Part shown: in pieces, positions 23,222-35,010 of the stretch
Numbering within the stretch: the stretch's first letter is position 1
Layout of the letters: each line of letters starts with the position of its first letter
Assembly: GCA_022478985.1 (NCBI GenBank)
Contig: JAKSZP010009458.1
Location: 1 to 64,000 of the forward strand
Source of the DNA: Massospora cicadina
Taxonomy: Eukaryota; Entomophthoromycota; Entomophthoromycetes; Entomophthorales; Entomophthoraceae
Reading direction: 5' to 3'
DNA: 64,000 nt
The notes under the pieces: generated by a model
Told to the model about the DNA's origin: nothing
Seen by the model: only the letters and a program-made list of their open reading frames with translations
Databases searched by the model: none
Program-made: the position numbers and the translations under genes

Positions 23222-23439
23222 ATGTTTGTGTTCCTGTTGTAAAAAACATTTCACAGTAACTACCCCTCTTTTCCCTTCAAATATAAAAACACAGTGCTCT
23301 TAGGATGGTAGAGTGCTGGGTTATATTGTCATATCCTTTATAAAACTTTAAATTTGCTAGAATTTCTTATTTTTTTGTAATATATTAACTAGTCTGGATG
23401 TCCCAAGGGAATCACTACAACCAATAGAGGGTCCTCACT

Positions 23440-24187
23440 CATTTGTATCATTAATGATCATGTCTGTATCATTGGTTATATCAGAGATTGCCATTCTCAG
23501 TGCGGAAAATCTTAAAAGTTGTACCCTACAAGTTTCCCATAATTCTCCTGTTCATAATAATGAATATTGAGAGTATCAAAATGAGTTTAATAACCAACCT
23601 CTCAATTTAATATGTCATAATTATAAAGAAAATAAAAATGATAATTCAGTGGTCACTACATGGGGAGACATCGATAGTATTAAACCTGAAAAAGAATTTA
23701 TACCCCTCAGTACCAAGTGCACATTCAAAAGAATCAGGAGTATGGACAAAGGTAAGCTAAGGATGCAGATCGACCCATCACTCAATCCAATCAACCCTGA
23801 TCATGGAGGAAATGGGATGTCAATTTGATGGATGCTACTCAAAGCAAAACTGTTGGGATCAAACCTTATTAAACAACTGTTACTGCACATTATCAAACTT
23901 GTATCCAAATGAGTCAGGAGTATGACCCTGAATGCAAATCTTGGATGAATAGAACAATCCCCTCTTGCTGACAGTGGCAGTTTAACCATACTCTAATCGT
24001 GGTCAATATTAATACCAGCACTCAGCTTAGTAATCATAGCAAGAATGATGTTGTTAGACTAATAATTTCTGCATCTATCCTTGTGTTGTTCTTATTCACA
24101 TATTATTATTTTGGCGATGCCTTGTGGACTTTAAATCCTATCATAGGTGGCGGATTACCCCCTGATGGAGGACAAGTCTTTTCTTAG
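23440..24187 (+). pseudogene. cysteine-rich single-pass membrane protein remnant in element F
   Basis: Three plus-strand frames together read as an extracellular-type region with many cysteines (CQFDGCYSKQNC, then CYC, TC, EC and SC). N-glycosylation-like sites follow and then a hydrophobic stretch, LIISASILVLFLFTYYYFG (about 24060-24115). A short tail ends at a TAG at 24185-24187. Such a layout recalls envelope-type or receptor-type proteins, but I recognise no family. Several stops and frame breaks make it a pseudogene. It lies entirely inside F. Confidence 0.4.
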
Positions 24188-24415
24188 AACATCAGTTGTC
24201 TTACAAGCTCAATATCATTGAAAATACGTTTTTTACAATTGGTTTATTTAATATCATCATAATAAAAGTAAAATTAAGCGATTAAAGAACTAATCTTACT
24301 GCAATTATGGTTTGGTATGCAAGTAATAGACCTAAATTAACACATATCTTCTTGATCTGGCGGATATAATATTTGTAATCTAGTAATCCAACTTATGTCA
24401 GGCTTTACTCTGACA

Positions 24416-25950
24416 TTATTCCCACCAGGGCTGAAGCTACCTGCTAGGCCTTCTTCTTCCATGTCTTCAACAGCTTGTATGCATTCTTTAAGTTCTCCTT
24501 AGGCCCTCAAGTGTTTTTATTCTACGGCATATCCAGCCTTCTTAACCAGAAATTTCACTTTACACAATTCTTACGTCTGCCATTGATGCCTCTACCTCAT
24601 ACTAAGAACATGGACCATCAATTAGAGGGGGAGCTTTTAAGTTTCTGATGTAATAAGGAATACCATCCTTATTATACATGATTGATTAATGAAAAACATC
24701 ATGATCTTTTATCCTTCAAGTAGAGCGACTCGGTAGGCAACCTTCCCAATGACCTTCTTTATTAGATATTATCCTACACGCCAATGGGCAAGTTTCCAGC
24801 ATAGTACATCCTAAGGAACATCGCATTCATCCAGATAAAACTTACTTCCAACTTCCAATGTCTTCCCGGATTCTATTTTTTATCTGAAATGCTTGTAAGT
24901 CTTCACTGCTCAAGTTAAGTTTACTAGACATAGTTCATGGGTCTGGTAGATATCCTTCAGAGAAGCTTGCTGATGGGTTATCAGCTTCATTACTTGGCAG
25001 CGAATTCTAAGTCACATTATGACTTTAGTTAGCTTTAAATGGTTACGTTCCAATGAAGTAGTGGTCTATGTTGTTGTAGCAGAACTGTGGCATTAGTAAC
25101 AGCTTGATTTAAATATTCTAGTCAGCATTCACGTAACCCCTCAGGTATTGCTACAGCACCTGATTGACCCGCTCAGTTTGTTCATCTGTATTGGGGTGAT
25201 ATGCAGTAGACAGGTATCTCTTAATTCCAGAGCTTTTTTAACCTGCTTCCAAATTCTGAAGTGAACTGTGAACCTCTATCAGAATAAATTCCTTGGGTAT
25301 TCCATGATACAAGAAGGCTTTTTTTGTAATAGCTGGACTGTTTCTTTTGCTGTGACATTGGTGGTCTTAGGAATGAAGTGAACCATTTTTGTGAGCCATT
25401 CAACTATCACCAATGCTGCATTATACCTCTGAGACTGGGGCAACTCAACTATAAAATCTATAGAAATTGACTCCCAAGGATCTGAGAGAACTTTAATAAA
25501 TTCTAACTGACCTTAAGGATGCCCCTCCTAATCTTTTTTAAAATTTATTCAAGGTGGGCCAACCTGAGGACAATACCGCACCAATGAGGGGAAGTGAAGA
25601 AAATGGGAAAGGAAGATAAAACACAGAAAACCTCCATGCGCAGCTCATGATAGGCCAAGAACTCCATGGACCGCCTTTTTGCTATTCGCTATCTTGGTTT
25701 GGGGCATTGGTGCGCAACTCAAACACAGTAATAATTGTCCCCTACCCAAAGTTCATTACCAGGATTGAACTCAGGGAGGCAGTGGTAGAGGTCCTTATTT
25801 CACCACTGGGGTATCCTCCCCTGCCCCTCCTAGTCTTAGTACACTAACAAAACTCACATCATGCCAGGTACTTCCTGACATCATTAACTAACCCAGACCA
25901 ACGGTAATTTCTTTGGATGAGTATTACTATCTTTTTATTTCTAAGATGTC
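24416..25950 (-). pseudogene. element E integrase remnant, split by a SINE
   Basis: On the minus strand the zinc-binding part MSGHLRNKKIVILIQRNYRW and the cysteine pair CEFC (about 25880-25850) precede the SINE at 25536-25821. After it the core reads PWESISIDFIVELPQS (about 25475-25430, first catalytic D), WLTKMVHFIP and YSDRGSQFTSEF (about 25290-25250, second D). Near 25190 remnants of the block with the catalytic Glu (QTERVNQ-like) appear out of frame. The enzyme is broken by stops and shifts. Confidence 0.82.
25536..25821 (-). mobile_element. tRNA-derived SINE, copy 2 (286 bp)
   Basis: It aligns along its whole length with the copy at 1008-1295. A 16-bp target duplication with one mismatch (TGCCCCTCCTAATCTT, 25520-25535, and TGCCCCTCCTAGTCTT, 25822-25837) flanks it. 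The B box reads GTTCAATCC on the minus strand. Its AT-rich tail (minus strand) carries the LINE-type 3' end. It lies in the element E integrase between zinc finger and core. Confidence 0.92.
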
Positions 25951-26079
25951 CAGACATGCCTGAGTCATGTTATTCACATAATATTTTAATCATTGGGACC
26001 TTTCAGGCATAAACATGCATTTCTTCCAACAGACCAAGTGTCCTTTTAGAGGATATTCTTTCAGGTGCCATCTGCTATT

Positions 26080-26620
26080 CAGTTTTGGCTCAGGTCAGCT
26101 CCCACACCTTTACAAAATGTATCCTCTTTCTGGGCCTTCGAGATGTCATCATCCCATCTCATAAGAATTATGAGATAGAGCTGATCCACTGGGTTTATGT
26201 CTTTAGTAAAACCCTTGTGTTATATTCTGTAATCTCCCCTTCTTCAGGCATCAAGTTAGGGCATCAACTTAAGGATTCTAGGACCATATTAACCTTCCCA
26301 GGTTTGTATTCAATTTTCAGATCATAATCAGCAAGGATAGAAGCCCGTCTAGCTTGTCACTGATTTAGATGCCGAAGAATGAAGTATGTCAAGATCTTAT
26401 GGTCAGTCATGATCTTCACGAGGTGCTTTGCCCACACAATTACCATCTCCAGTGTTTCAGGGTCTGAACAATTGCAAGCATCTCTTTGTCATAGATGGGG
26501 TAGTTATGTTCAGCAGGGAAAACCATCTTGGAATATTAGGCCTTAGGATACAGCTTACTATAATCCCCCTCCTGTAATAAAACCCCTCAAGCGCATATCA
26601 AGAAGCATCAGTATCAACCG
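26080..26620 (-). pseudogene. element E RNase H remnant
   Basis: The minus strand reads HLVKIMTDHKILTYFILRHL, then QARRASILADYDLKIEYKPG and LMPEEGEI. These are the TDH...L, QAR...L..Y.F and PGK motifs of Ty3/gypsy RNase H. Reading is mostly in one frame with two stops, directly upstream of the integrase. Confidence 0.8.
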
Positions 26621-27479
26621 TAAAAGGCTTGCCATAGTTGGGCATTGATAACATTTTTGCATAAACAAAGGCAGCCTTTGAAACAGAAACGATTTTACTG
26701 TTGTTTGTTACCATTTATATGGAACATTTTTTGATGTAATCCAAGTAAGGGTGTCAGACATCTTTATGTTCAAGATGGGGTAAAGAGTAATTTGGATAGA
26801 TTACCTTCAGTACTGCGCAAAAACCCCTTATTGACTCTCAGTGGAATCCCTCAAATTAAGGTAGTATTCTACCCAAACTCCTCAGCCAAATAGCCCTTTT
26901 TGAAATTAGTAGGGTTACACCAAACCTGAGGTAGAATCATAGGGGTCATTCTGAGGTTCTCCCCGTCATGTCTGCAATTTAGTTTAACTCCTAAGCAGAA
27001 ACCACACCCTTTTATAGACCCAAGGGGATTTAGGGGATAAAATTATTTTTACCACCAATCATCAACTAGGAGCTGTGGTAATCAGCTGAACTACCAACCC
27101 TTGCCAGATAGCTGATTAGCATTTTATAATAAAATGCCACCTATTGTTATGTCATTACAGGAGTTGATCTTGTACCTACAATATAAGCTTTATTAAGATG
27201 ATATGGCTCTCCAGACCAATGAAAGGTTAAATCATCATTTATCCAAATTGGGAAGCCCCTTCTCATATTCTGAATTCCGCCGCCCTTCTCATTTTTAGCT
27301 TCAATTAATTTGAATATAAGGGGTCAACATTACAATAGGGGATCACTTTTCCCCCAATATTACTGACTAATAAAAAGTTATTATATATAACATCTCTTGT
27401 TTTATTAAACCCCAGGGCTATTACTGCCCCCATTTCTAATATTAAACTTTATTTTATTGTAATCAATTTAATCCATTGA

Positions 27480-28510
27480 AATTCTTTAATAACAGATGAG
27501 AGTTCCAACACTCCCACGCCTGCTAAATTGTTGAAATCCTGTGCAAGAGCACTGGCAAGCATTGTCCTTGACAGAATTCCAACAAAGGGTAATGCAATAG
27601 AAATTTTTCCTTTGATAAACCTGAAATAGTTTTCTAAGCCTAAAAACTGCGAATGTCCTTCCAGCTATTAGTTTAGGCCAAGATGTAATGTTATCCACTT
27701 TTCTAGGTGTCACGGTAAACATATTCCTGCCCACATCATACAAAGAAATATGACTTCCTCCTGTGCAAACTCACATTTTGATAGCTACAAACGAAAGTTG
27801 TATTTTCCAATCTGCTCAAAGGCTAAATTCAAGTGCAGTAAGTGTTCCCCCTGAGCATTGTTATAGATAAATTGTCATAACGTAGGTTACTCTGAAGTCG
27901 TCCATGTAGCCACCAGCACCTTATTAATTATTTGTTGAAATGTGATAGGTGCGTTTAACAACCTAAATGGCATCACCAGATATTCTAGTACCCATATCAT
28001 GTCTTAGATGCTGTTTTCCAATCATCACCTTCTTTTATTCATATCTGGTTTAATGCGTCCTTTAAGTCAACTTTGAAAGATATTGTAGCTCCAGAAAATT
28101 GGTCACTCAGATGATCAGCATTAGGTAAGAGATACCGTTTCTTTAAGGTTATATCTTTGATCATATGGTAGTTTACACATGTCTGTAGACCATCATCCTT
28201 CTTACTAACAAACAACAAGGGCGATGAACTGGGATAACAGAACTTCATAAAAACCCCCTTTCAAGTATTGTATCCAGATTTCTCTCAGGGAAATTTGTTC
28301 CCTTTTATTGCAACTGTAAATAGGTCCACGGGTGGGATGCTTCCTTTCTATTAAATAAATTGTGTGATCAAATGATTCTTGAGCTAGTAATTGCTTAACC
28401 TTCTCCTCTCCAAACATTAAAACCCATTTTTGAGAGATACTTAGGAATCTTCCTTTTGTATGGCTCCAAAGGCCACCCACAAAAAATGGTGAAGAAATTT
28501 CCAACCCTTT
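27480..28510 (-). pseudogene. element E reverse transcriptase remnant
   Basis: SSSPLLFVSKKDDGLQTCVN and ITLKKRYLLPNADHLSDQFS (28230-28090) are RT motifs 1 and 2, followed by FKVDLKDALNQI with the first catalytic Asp. The palm with the YADD box (about 28000-27890) is only faintly readable. TPRKVDNITSWPKLI (about 27700) is the connection before the thumb. Frame breaks separate the parts. Confidence 0.8.
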
Positions 28511-28639
28511 ATACCCTTCTAACGCACACTCATGAGATTATCCTTCAGCTTAATTTGATAGAGTTCCTATAATGTGCTGGAGTTCGCTTTTGTCCACCAA
28601 GGATACTAAAGAATTCCAGGATGTGGTGAACTAGGCAGG

Positions 28640-28840
28640 ACCCAAGACTCAACTTGCATTTCACTTACACCAAACTTCAAGTCAATTTGATGTAAGCATT
28701 GTAAAGCTAAAGGCTGCTTATCATTTCCCAAGGTTACTTTCATCAAGGGCTTCTTTGCACGCAAGCCCACCATTTTCACTGCATGCTCTAAGTTGAAGAT
28801 TGTGAGGCCCCACTGTCCAGAAAAGCCATATTTTCAGTTT
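28640..28840 (-). pseudogene. element E aspartic protease remnant
   Basis: Near 28830 the minus strand reads AFLDSGAS, the retropepsin active site D-S-G-A, followed in another frame by VTLGNDKQPLALQ. It lies between Gag (28845 upward) and reverse transcriptase, as in other Ty3/gypsy elements. Confidence 0.7.
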
Positions 28841-28844
28841 TTTC

Positions 28845-29118
28845 CTAATATTTAAATACACACTTAATATTATATAATATTCTTATTATTTTTAATGAGG
28901 AAATAAGGGTCTGAGGTTTTTCCTTGTGGTACATTCGATCCCAGAATTCTCCTTGTTTGTCAATACCCAATATAAGTCTCTGAGTGATCTCAATAACTTT
29001 TTTAAGGATAGCGTGATGGGGTGTTATATGATCAAATCTGCTAAGTGAAATTATAACCCTTTGTTGAAGTAAAGCACTCCATTTCCTCATCTAATTCTGC
29101 CTTTTGAATGATCTCCAA
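28845..29118 (-). pseudogene. element E Gag, middle and C-terminal part
   Basis: The minus frame reads RFDHITPHHAILKKVIEITQ and QGEFWDRMYH, typical of the Gag region after the capsid core. It rejoins, across the family 1 insertion at 29136-30854, a frame reading INFQQEGQIFEEYTHKF (about 30935-30880), and further upstream, across element D, the capsid start near 39700. Confidence 0.7.
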
Positions 29119-29562
29119 GAACTTATGAGTATATTGATATATTCAGATTTATTTGAGGTAAGCTGACCAGGGGACGGACATTACTGAAACTAAAAATTAA
29201 AATAAAACCTAACATAACTAATTGATTCAAACAAAACGCCCAAACTGAGTGGATTGAATGATACACACCAAACGAAAACAACCAACCAGGTGGGGCAGTG
29301 GAAAGCTGCTTATCTGACCATGACGGAAGGGGAGGGAGGATTGGGGGGCTCAATTTTGACAGAAGCTTCCTCATCCCAGAGTAGGGCACAGGTCAAGGTG
29401 GAGAGCAAGGGTGTCAGGGCATTGGTGGAATGTGGTTCAATATCACTAGTGATTGGTATCTCATGAAAATTTCCAGCTATAAAATGGCGCTGATATACTT
29501 GGCTAAAGCTTTTTAGCTTTAATGTGGGCGTCTGGGAGTTTAATAAATGTGGTAATATTGGT

Positions 29563-30027
29563 TCAGGTAATTTTAGATTTAGGATTTTTTGCTTCAGTTA
29601 CCACGTTCTGGATAGCGTTGTTGACATCTTTATGTACTTGATTTATTGTATTATTACTTTGTAGCGTGAGGGTTGAAAGGATAACAGTAGGGGGAGTACC
29701 CCCTGTGAGCATTGCCACTGATTTAGTGACAGCTTTGCGGAGGGGGTGACAATATGACGTGGCAGCTGCTTTAACTGCAAGCTGGTGGTCACTGCAAAAT
29801 GGGTCAGCATTTAGATGTGGGGCATATAAATAAGGGAGTATTTGGCGCCCATTCTGAATTAATGAACTTCTTAATTTGTAGAGATATTTCTTTTTTGAAA
29901 TTACCTGAATTGTCAATTTCAGCCAATAACTCCACATGGGTTCTGGTTGAATTAAATTGGGGAATCGGTGTATGGCTGAGCTTTGGTTGGTTTGTTGGAG
30001 GAAGCATGGGAGTGAACTGGGGTCCAA
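29563..30027 (-). pseudogene. family 1 copy 2 C-terminal domain
   Basis: A 154-residue minus frame contains PYLYAPHLNADPFCSDHQLA and CHPLRKAVTKSVAML, matching the second half of the family 1 element at 15400-15500. It ends near 29563, before the 3' tail. It is open but probably frameshifted relative to ORF1. Confidence 0.6.
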
Positions 30028-30090
30028 GTTGGTGCTTGATTGGAGAGAGCATATATGGCACTATGGCGAGGAGGAGGCTGATTGGTGGCT

Positions 30091-30700
30091 TCAGGCGCAG
30101 CTGCAGCAACAGGCTTTTGGGGGAGGGGAAGGTAGGATCGTACCCCATACCAAAACTGGCATGGGATGGGTGGCAGCTTGGAATCTGACAGACAAAAAAT
30201 CAGAGCTTTTGGAAGCAGCTAAAGAAGGGCACTTATATTTTGAGTGGTCCAATTCAAAATAGGATGTACAGATTGTCCGCCTGCCCTCAATGTGGGCCCA
30301 GAACGGATGGTCATAGGCAGAATGAATGATGGCACGAAGGGGAATTGACAAGGCAATTTTACTAAATTCAGGGCTAATTGTGGCATATGCCCAAGGTCGA
30401 GAAAGGCTTGTGACCCCGTTTGGGATCACAAATTTTAAGATGGGGTTGAAGCCATAGGCTGCCAAACCGTACATCAGCTCCTGGTGGAGCACCGGAGGGG
30501 GGAGGTGGGTGGACAAACCAGCGAACTGAACCAACAAAGTGGAGCCCTTCTAGGAGCTGGGTCTGAATTGTGGGGATAGGGGTACTCTGGAAAACTAGGG
30601 GCATAGTTGCCGCAGTGGTGGGGTCAGCTTCACAGGTGAAGCTGAGATCAAAATACCCCTTATAGGGGCAGAAATCAATAGAACCGGTGGGAGTCATCAC
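30091..30700 (-). pseudogene. family 1 copy 2 ORF1, Gag-like
   Basis: Minus-strand frames read TPTGSIDFCPYKGYFDLSF (about 30695-30640), VLHQELMYGLAAYGFNPIL and DHPFWAHIEGRRTIC, then SYFELDHSKYKC. The last is a knuckle whose second cysteine is tyrosine. The DHPFWA...IC block is shared with family 2 (56000-56100) and, loosely, with the LINE ORF1 (THPFWVTV at about 49830). One frameshift lies near 30530. Confidence 0.78.
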
Positions 30701-30998
30701 TGCCTGAGCTATTAAGATAATGGCTTGGTCATGTTAAGGGAAAAGTTTCCCATAATTTATCTAAGGCTGAAACGCTTGTTGCTCTGGGGGAGCACCAGAG
30801 GGCAACAAGGCACCACTTGGGTACAAGCAAGGTGGGCGTCGAGATCCTTGGAAGGAACTTATGAGTATATTCCTCAAAAATTTGACCTTCCTGTTGAAAG
30901 TTTATCAGGGCAATCCTCGCCTATAATCTGGTAACAGTGATAGTCACAGCAGCTAACAACTGGTATTTGAATATCTCAGAACTGGGAATATATTCAAC

Positions 30999-31528
30999 TG
31001 TCCAAGTTTTACATTATCAGGGCAATAGGAAATTAGTCAACTTGCTGAGGAATAAGAAATAGAAAGGCTCAAAGCTATAAATCCAGGAGACAGGATATTA
31101 TTCAACAAGTATTTATTGAAGAGTCACTTAATGAAAGTAAATTGAAATAATCTTAAGATAAAACAAGTAATTTTTTTTTAGTACTAGATGGTCCCAACCC
31201 AAGGGGGGGATAAAACAAGTAATTTTAATTTTGTTAAAACTTTGTATAAAAATAGAAATTTGGGATTGCCTTTGACAAGGTGGAAGTCTAAGCTCTCTTC
31301 ATACAGGATCTCTCATCAACCACTGTTTAGATGTTAATTTAAATGATTTCCTAGAGGAAATTATAAGTTGTCCATTTATATCAAAGGCTGTAGCTTTGAG
31401 TTAGCTGAATATTCTGCAATTTAAGGATCAGGTGTATAAGCAACTCCTTCATGAATTTATCTATCACCAGGGAATCTATTCAGGAAGTAGAGACAATCTT
31501 ATCTCCATTATTATCCTGATGTCTGACA
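30999..31528 (-). repeat. element D 3' LTR, with a micro-insertion
   Basis: It ends (plus strand) GATGTCTGACA, so it begins TGTCAGACATC on the coding strand, next to the purine-rich GAGGGTGGGCG. It contains the 34-bp insertion at 31175-31208, which the other LTR lacks. Confidence 0.82.
31175..31208 (-). mobile_element. micro-insertion of a family 2-type tail (34 bp)
   Basis: GATAAAACAAGTAATTTT is duplicated at 31157-31174 and 31209-31226. Between are a T-run, AGTACTAGATGGTCCCAACC and seven G. The sister LTR of element D has the uninterrupted site (GATAAAACAAGTGATGG, about 39277), a direct empty-site comparison. Confidence 0.93.
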
Positions 31529-31599
31529 ACGCCCACCCTCAAGATCCTGTTGAAGAGGGACATAGGGCATAAGAGATTGAGCATGAACTCAATTGACTA

Positions 31600-32494
31600 A
31601 GTATCCATGGGCCAAATTGGCGATGGAATATTCAAAGTTGACTGTGTTATAACCTGACATGGACCAACCCAAGTGATATCAAGTTTGTTGGATCAACATT
31701 CTGGTTAATGATGGTAAAACATAACAAGATCTTGTAATTAAAATATGGGTAGTGCAGGTTATCTGGCATTTGATTGTTTGGTTTCTTTAGAGGTTGTGTC
31801 ATATTATTTCTTCCATAGCAAGAGCCTGTAACTAAATTATCTCATCCGCTAAATCTCATGGTTAAATCAGCGTTATCTGGCACAGAATTATCTAGCAATA
31901 TTTGTAAATTACTTTTCAATTTGGGTTTTCTCCTATACAAATCCTGGAAGAGGGTACATCATAATAATTTGGTCATAAATTATTCTGTTAGCCATCAATC
32001 CACTAGGAAGGTAATGATTCCAATAATGAGAATCTAAAGTTTCCATCTTTCATAGGATATGAACCAATTTCCCATTAACACTCACAACTGCTCCATTAGA
32101 TGAAGGATTGTAAATTGCAACAAAATGATTAGTATTAAACAACAAAGTCATATCCCATATTAACATTGATGCGAAATTGAGGCCATTATCTGATAATAAT
32201 ACCTGAGGGCACCCATGATGGAAGAAAATGTGTTGAATTAAAACATTGCCATGGCTTTAGAAGTAGCGGCTGGCACCAAAATGGCCTTTGTTCATTTAGT
32301 TAAAAGGTCTATGGCCAAAAGTATATATTTAAGACAATGGAGATCCATCGTTAAAGGCCTACTACATCTATACAAACACATGGAAAGATCCTGAAGGGGC
32401 CACAATTTGATGTTGATATCAAGGTTCAGGCCATTCATGATTCCAGCAAATAAAGAACGACTTGAGCACTGCATGAAAGAGTTCTAACATTTAT
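31600..32494 (-). pseudogene. element D integrase remnant
   Basis: The minus strand reads LKYILLAIDLLTK (about 32330-32292) and ALRYYYQIMASI-like text near 32190, corresponding to the first and second blocks of the Ty3/gypsy integrase core. The catalytic blocks are frame-shifted. A family 1 element (32508-34412) lies just upstream. Confidence 0.65.
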
Positions 32495-32839
32495 TTCCAA
32501 TAGTGTCTTTTTTCTTTCCACTCAACATCACTTTTGAGCAATTTTTTAAAAAAAACAGTTAATATTCCACTGCTGCCTCACTGCATCAGTTTTCCATCTA
32601 TGTTCTCGAATCCTCCACCTGCTTCCCCAGTGTGGGGCAGTGGTGCCCCACCTGCTAGCATTTACCACCCAGCAGGCAAACACGTGTGGACTGGTTTGTC
32701 CAGCCCACAAAATACATTTGGCTGATTTGTCCCCCCTCAAGACTTAGCACTACACCTTGCGTGAGTCCACCCAACCCACCCCACCCTCTAGCTTTACCTC
32801 AATCCACTATCCACTTTTGCCTCTGCGTCAAGTACGGGT

Positions 32840-33370
32840 TTCTCTTCCCATATGCCACATAGTAATTATTGCTCTGGAAACGGCCACCTTAACACCAGCA
32901 GGGTTCATTGATTTTCACCCTTACAAGGGCTATTTTGATATTGGCTTCTCCACTGAAGAGGATGCAGCCGCTGCAGCAGCAACGCCTTTGATATGCAAAA
33001 ACATACCCATTACCACCACCCAAACATGTCTCCCCAATGATACCACACTCATGATGACCTTTGCAAACCTTCCATCACATATTACCCCTCAAACGCTCTA
33101 TGAAGAGTTGATGTAAGGGATGTCCAATTATGGCACAAACATCATCCTCCAATTTCTAGTCCCAAGTGGTGCTGAGCGCCTAGCGGCACCTCAGGCAATG
33201 GCCACCATTACCCCCAACCAGCTGAACATGCCCAGCACATCCCACCATGTGCATATATACCATCCGCACCTGACCACTTCTTTTGGGCCTGCACCAACAA
33301 TGGTCGCATAATTTGCCCCTTTTGCCATGAGTTGGACCATACAAAAAATTATGTCGTTACAATTTAAACC
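32840..33370 (+). pseudogene. family 1 copy 3 ORF1, Gag-like
   Basis: The frame contains AGFIDFHPYKGYFDIGF, STEEDAAAAAA and ITPQTLYEELM, broken by a TAA at about 33114. It goes on as a knuckle reading CPFCHELDHTKNY near 33315-33355, with the last cysteine changed to tyrosine. It is the best match to the 14494 copy, and together they define the family consensus. Confidence 0.77.
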
Positions 33371-33649
33371 CTGCAAACGCTGCCTATTCCACTCATGAGG
33401 CCATACCAACAGCGTTCAAATAGGGATTTTTCTGCCCCACCCCCAGCCATGCGCTTGATGAATTAGAAGCAAAATCTAGCAACCCAAACACAAGCCAGCC
33501 AATTTGCACCCATGCCAACCAAATTGGGTGAAGTTTTGGACCCATGTTCAATCCAAAAAACTCCTGCCCCATAACTTAGCCAACCACAGCCAATTATCAA
33601 CAAATCAATCCAAGTCAACCAAAATCCTTGGGATTTACTGGTTTTAGTG

Positions 33650-34250
33650 TCTGAATATGGTGAAATTGTCCCACCTCTGGCTAAATAATTTTAATTTAGA
33701 CCCTTATATGAATTCAGACCTTGATGCCCCACTCCTTCCCAAAAAAAATGTCCCCAAACCAAATGCTATCCCATACCAAAGCGACCACCATCTTGCTGAG
33801 GGTGTGGTGGCCTCACCCAAAATTGCCATCTTTGCAAAGCCATGGCAAAATGAGTCACTAAATTAAGCATGAGCTGCACATCAACCAGTTCCTGATTTCC
33901 CTGCTTTTGCAAAAGATGAAATAAAACGCCTAAATGAAACTTCATTATTGCTGTCAAATATGTCACTGAACTGGCAGCTTTTTCCACATGCACATGCATC
34001 ACAATAGCCAACATTGCAAAGTTTTCCCAGCTTCCTGACGCACGCATCCAAATGGAACAACAGTATTCTGAATTTGTAGAGGCTATGTTATAGGCCTAAA
34101 TTCTCAGTCTCAACAAATATCTGCTTCACCTTGACCCTCATCCCACGGACGCCCCAACCCCCTTGCTATCAGAATTGATACAACTCTTCAATGCTTAAGT
34201 CGAAATTGATAATCCTCCTGATCCCCCTCCCTCCACCATGGTGGGATAAG
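33650..34250 (+). pseudogene. family 1 copy 3 C-terminal domain
   Basis: PNAIPYQSDHHLAEGVVASP is followed by decayed text corresponding to FPAF, FVEAM, LLHLDPHP and DAPTPLLSELIQLFN (about 34060-34190). The EAM...DAPTP spacing matches family 2 (IEAMDIASL...VADAPTPIMST at 40800-40630, reverse). The family ends its coding part near PSTMVG and a TAA at 34248. Confidence 0.6.
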
Positions 34251-34639
34251 CGGCTTGCTGCTGTGCCACCTGGTAGGTTATTTTATCATATTTTGTGTGT
34301 CCCACTGCTCGTTTAGGGAGTTTGATTCAAGTTTTCAGTTTCTTTAGTTTTGGATATTATGTTTTGGTATTGTCCATCCCCTGGTCAGCATACTTCAAAT
34401 AAATTTAATCCTTTCTAATAGTATCATGTCTTCAGCCATTCACTAGTTTTCTTAAAATCACCATGGCCAATTACATTTGTCCTATCTATAATTACTTCCA
34501 TATTGTGAAGAGGGACATATATAGGGGATCAATTTACCATTGATAAGTTTATAGAACAATCCTTATCAAATCTGAAAATTTTCAGTCTTCTTACATGTTC
34601 ATCCTGTATTTCTTTAGTCTTAAGAGCCCATTTTTCTAG

Positions 34640-35010
34640 TCAGTTAATAAGATCATAAGATTCTATACTCTTCAGGAGTAAGAACAGAAAGATGGGCATC
34701 ATGGATAGACCATTTGCATTTTGACAGATAGTACCAGCATGGTGTTCAATAAAGAAACATAAATTCTGTAAGCAAAGGGCTCAGTGTGCCAACCGTCCAT
34801 TAAGGTCCTTCATTTTTTTGTAGCCACTGTAATGAGGCATGATTAATGACCACAGTAAAATAGTATCAATACAGATAGGTATGGAACTGTTTAATAGCTA
34901 ACAGGACAATCATGCATTCTCACTTGGGCAATACTATAATTCCTCTCCACCTTACTTAGAGTTTTACTTTAGTAAGCGACTAGATGGTCTGCCTTATTGT
35001 TATCATGTTG
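34640..35010 (-). pseudogene. element D RNase H remnant
   Basis: The minus strand reads TVVINHASLQWLQKNEGP (about 34855-34800), the histidine-containing RNase H block, and further on a decayed LSKCKW-like PGxxN.AD stretch near 34720. It lies between the RT and the family 1 insertion. Confidence 0.6.

Larger units (their letters stand above)
22410..24205. mobile_element. element F, TGTAAG...CTTACA, 1796 bp, solo LTR or short non-autonomous element
   Basis: It starts TGTAAGGACCCC and ends GTCTTACA. ACCTC (22405-22409) and AGCTC (24206-24210) are a 5-bp target duplication with one change. Removing F makes the two halves of the E LTR contiguous with the intact alignment of the other LTR, so the boundaries are exact. 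Inside lie a truncated family 2 piece and a decayed plus-strand frame for a cysteine-rich membrane protein. No internal LTR pair is seen. An unusually long solo LTR is the simplest reading. Confidence 0.75.
21982..24415 (-). repeat. element E 3' LTR, split by element F
   Basis: 21982-22409 aligns with 40000-40434, and 24206-24415 aligns with 48279-48487. A long shared block is near 22230 and 40255. Element F occupies 22410-24205. Confidence 0.87.
29136..30854 (-). mobile_element. ORF1-only retroposon, family 1 copy 2 (1719 bp)
   Basis: Perfect 17-bp target duplication GAACTTATGAGTATATT at 29119-29135 and 30855-30871. The 3' end (lower coordinates) carries the shared tail (GTCCCCTGGTCAGCTTACC on the minus strand, with one worn position). 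Skipping it restores the element E Gag frame. The 5' end is truncated relative to the copy at 32508. Its ORFs show the family Gag-like domain, knuckle and C-terminal domain. Confidence 0.92.
32508..34412 (+). mobile_element. ORF1-only retroposon, family 1 copy 3 (about 1.9 kb)
   Basis: It starts TTTTTTCTTTCCACTCAACA and continues ATCACTTTTGAGCA, like the 5' end of the LINE at 49040 (CTTTTCTTTCTCG...ATCACTTTTGCA). It ends GTCCATCCCCTGGTCAGCAT plus an AT tail. TTCCAATAGTGTC (32495-32507) and TTCTAATAGTATC (34413-34425) are a worn target duplication. It sits in the integrase region of element D on the opposite strand. Confidence 0.87.
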
